Positions 5,667 to 7,022 of a stretch of 7,022 bases of DNA are shown one piece after another. Within the stretch, counting starts at the first letter, position 1. Each line of letters begins with the position of its first letter. The notes below the pieces were generated by a model. That model had not been told where the DNA came from. It made no database searches and was given only the letters and a program-made list of their open reading frames with translations. The position numbers and the translations under genes were made by a program. Source of the stretch: Deltaproteobacteria bacterium (lineage in GTDB: Bacteria > Desulfobacterota > Desulfobacteria > Desulfobacterales > C00003060); NCBI GenBank assembly GCA_019309815.1, contig JAFDFO010000109.1:1-7022 (forward strand), given 5' to 3'.

Positions 5667-6848
5667 ATGAACAAGAAGGTATTTAGCACCCTATTTCTGG
5701 CTGTCTTTTCCGTCACACTTGGCGTAGGCCTGGTCGTTCCCCTGCTCCCTGTATACGCGTATGAACTGGGGGCAAGCGGCTTGTATATTGGTCTCATCTT
5801 TGGCGCGTTTTCCCTTTCCAGAACCATTTTTCTCCCTTACTTCGGCCATCTATCAGACCTGAAGGGGAGAAAGCCTTTTCTCACAATTGGGCTTCTGGCC
5901 TATTTCCTGGTCTCCATAGCCTATGTCGCGTCGAAAGATGTGAACTTTTTCATTCTGATCCGGTTCATTCAAGGGATTGCATCAGCCATGATCCTTCCGG
6001 TAGCCCAAGCCTATATCGGAGAGATCACACCCCGGAACAAAGAAGGTTTCATGATGGGCCTGTTCAATGTCTCCCTCTATGCCGGGCTGAGTGTCGGACC
6101 GATTGTGGGCGGTACGGTCAAAGACACCTTTGGCATCCACTCTGCCTTTCTGAGTATGGGACTCGTTTCATTGGTTGGGTTCCTACTCTGTCTCATCTTT
6201 CTCCCGCCTCGCACTCAGGAAAGCTCCCTGAAACGGACCAAGCCTCCGCTTCGTTATAGAATCCTGATCAGAAACAAATTTGTCGCGGCCCTTTTCTTTT
6301 TTCGTTTTACTTATACCGCCTGCATCGGACTTGTGTGGGCCTTCCTGCCACTGTTTGCCCACACGCAATTCGGACTTTCGAGTTCGGCAATTGGCGTCCT
6401 GGTTATGCTGGGGGTACTCACGAGCGGTTTGCTGCAGACCCCAATGGGCATAATAGCAGATCGATTTAACAAGAGGGCTCTCATAGCAACAGGGGGACTC
6501 ATGACGGCAGCGGCTGTCTTTTCCTTTGTTTACGTGCAGGGGTTCTGGGGGCTCTTTGTAAGCAACTTCCTATTTGGGGTGGGGGGAGGGATTGCCGTGC
6601 CCGCTGTTATGGGTATGACCGTGATCATCGGTCGAAAAACAGACTCGATGGGTTCTGTCATGGCCCTCCTGACCATGGGACACAGTCTCGGGATGCTTAT
6701 GGGTCCTGTTCTGGCAGGAATCATAACCGATGTCTTTCACCTCAGCCTTGCCTTTAGGGGTGGAACGGTTCTGATGGTGATTGGGGTCGCGGTCGCTCTT
6801 TTGCTTACTTCAGGGTTTCAAACCTGGGCCGAGGAGGAAATGAACTGA
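5667..6848 (+). CDS. MFS transporter, drug:H+ antiporter (DHA1/TetA-like) type
   Basis: A 393-residue inner-membrane transporter with about 12 hydrophobic helices in two halves, joined by a basic loop near 181-205. Family marks are motif A between helices 2 and 3 (G60-H-L-S-D64-L-K-G67-R68-K69), a motif B-like LIRFIQG (97-103) in helix 4, motif C at the end of helix 5 (G140-L-S-V-G144-P145-I-V-G148-G149), and a second-half copy of motif A (G261-I-I-A-D265-R-F-N-K-R270). Motif C is characteristic of antiporters, so proton-driven efflux is the likely mode. The substrate cannot be read from sequence. Length is normal for the family. The ATG start places the first helix at residues 6-30. AGGG lies only 2 bases upstream, a poor site, but an in-frame stop at 5643 limits alternatives. 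No cluster partner is evident; it is divergent from the minus-strand lipid-type cluster. Confidence 0.92.
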   Translation: MNKKVFSTLFLAVFSVTLGVGLVVPLLPVYAYELGASGLYIGLIFGAFSLSRTIFLPYFGHLSDLKGRKPFLTIGLLAYFLVSIAYVASKDVNFFILIRFIQGIASAMILPVAQAYIGEITPRNKEGFMMGLFNVSLYAGLSVGPIVGGTVKDTFGIHSAFLSMGLVSLVGFLLCLIFLPPRTQESSLKRTKPPLRYRILIRNKFVAALFFFRFTYTACIGLVWAFLPLFAHTQFGLSSSAIGVLVMLGVLTSGLLQTPMGIIADRFNKRALIATGGLMTAAAVFSFVYVQGFWGLFVSNFLFGVGGGIAVPAVMGMTVIIGRKTDSMGSVMALLTMGHSLGMLMGPVLAGIITDVFHLSLAFRGGTVLMVIGVAVALLLTSGFQTWAEEEMN

Positions 6849-6924
6849 TGGTCTGTCGATCGAGCGTCCCCTTTATATATCTACTTGACTAGAGCGGTAT
6901 GGGAGCCTTGCCCCTGATCCACCG

Positions 6925-7022
6925 TCTGTCAAGTTTGCCGGAGATTCGCGGCGGTGGGTGCGCCGACGTACTAAGGTACTTCAAGTGCCCACCAACAAAG
7001 AAGATCCGGTGAAATCGGCAGA
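6925..7022. repeat. Long imperfect inverted repeat at right edge (MITE-like or structured element)
   Basis: Two arms of about 47 bases face each other around a TAAG centre (6972-6975). Matching blocks are GTAC (6968-6971 with 6976-6979), GGTGGG (6953-6958) with CCCACC (6988-6993), CCGGA (6938-6942) with TCCGG (7005-7009), and TCTG (6925-6928) with CAGA (7019-7022). Mismatches and several G-T wobbles lie between. The right arm ends at the window edge, so the element may extend further. It lies 76 bases after the MFS stop. It has no coding content and no T-run, so a mobile miniature element or a structured transcript end are both possible. Confidence 0.6.

Noticed and set aside
6848..6892. 14-codon ATG frame overlapping the MFS stop
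   Set aside because: Too short, no separate ribosome evidence and no recognisable peptide.
6885..6904. TTGACT after the MFS gene as a promoter
   Set aside because: The only -10-like hexamer (TATGGG at 6899) is 8 bases away, far too close.

Overview
The window looks like a bacterial chromosome segment of moderate GC content. Gram-negative traits are a lipobox lipoprotein, an exported YceI-like protein and a PilZ protein. The gene mix, together with short GC-rich dispersed repeats of a kind I associate with uncultured Desulfobacterota ('Deltaproteobacteria'), suggests that group. This is an inference from style and content, since no rRNA or marker gene is present.

Left part, plus strand (1-1833): a fused 3-hexulose-6-phosphate synthase/RraA-like protein begins exactly at base 1. 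It is followed by a 231-bp gap carrying repeat-like DNA (about 1308-1382) and a possible promoter, then a small PilZ-domain protein with a good ribosome binding site.

Middle part, minus strand (5234 down to 1883): four genes read in one direction. In order of transcription they are a small lipoprotein with two related helical units and a C-terminal membrane helix, a YceI-like exported lipid-binding protein whose start overlaps the lipoprotein gene, a radical SAM enzyme resembling the archaeal tetraether lipid synthase (Tes) family, and a DUF2062 membrane protein starting 2 nt after the radical SAM stop. The most interesting reading is a bacterial membrane-lipid modification module: a Tes-like enzyme that could join or modify lipid chains, next to a lipid-binding lipocalin-like protein and two membrane-associated proteins. 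Family resemblance supports the individual calls; joint function is inferred.

Right part (5247-7022): a roughly 420-bp divergent intergenic region with an imperfect palindrome (5557-5584) precedes a complete 12-helix MFS transporter of the drug:proton antiporter type (5667-6848). The last 98 bases form a long imperfect inverted repeat that runs to the window edge and may continue beyond it.

No tRNA, rRNA, CRISPR array, transposase or phage gene was seen.
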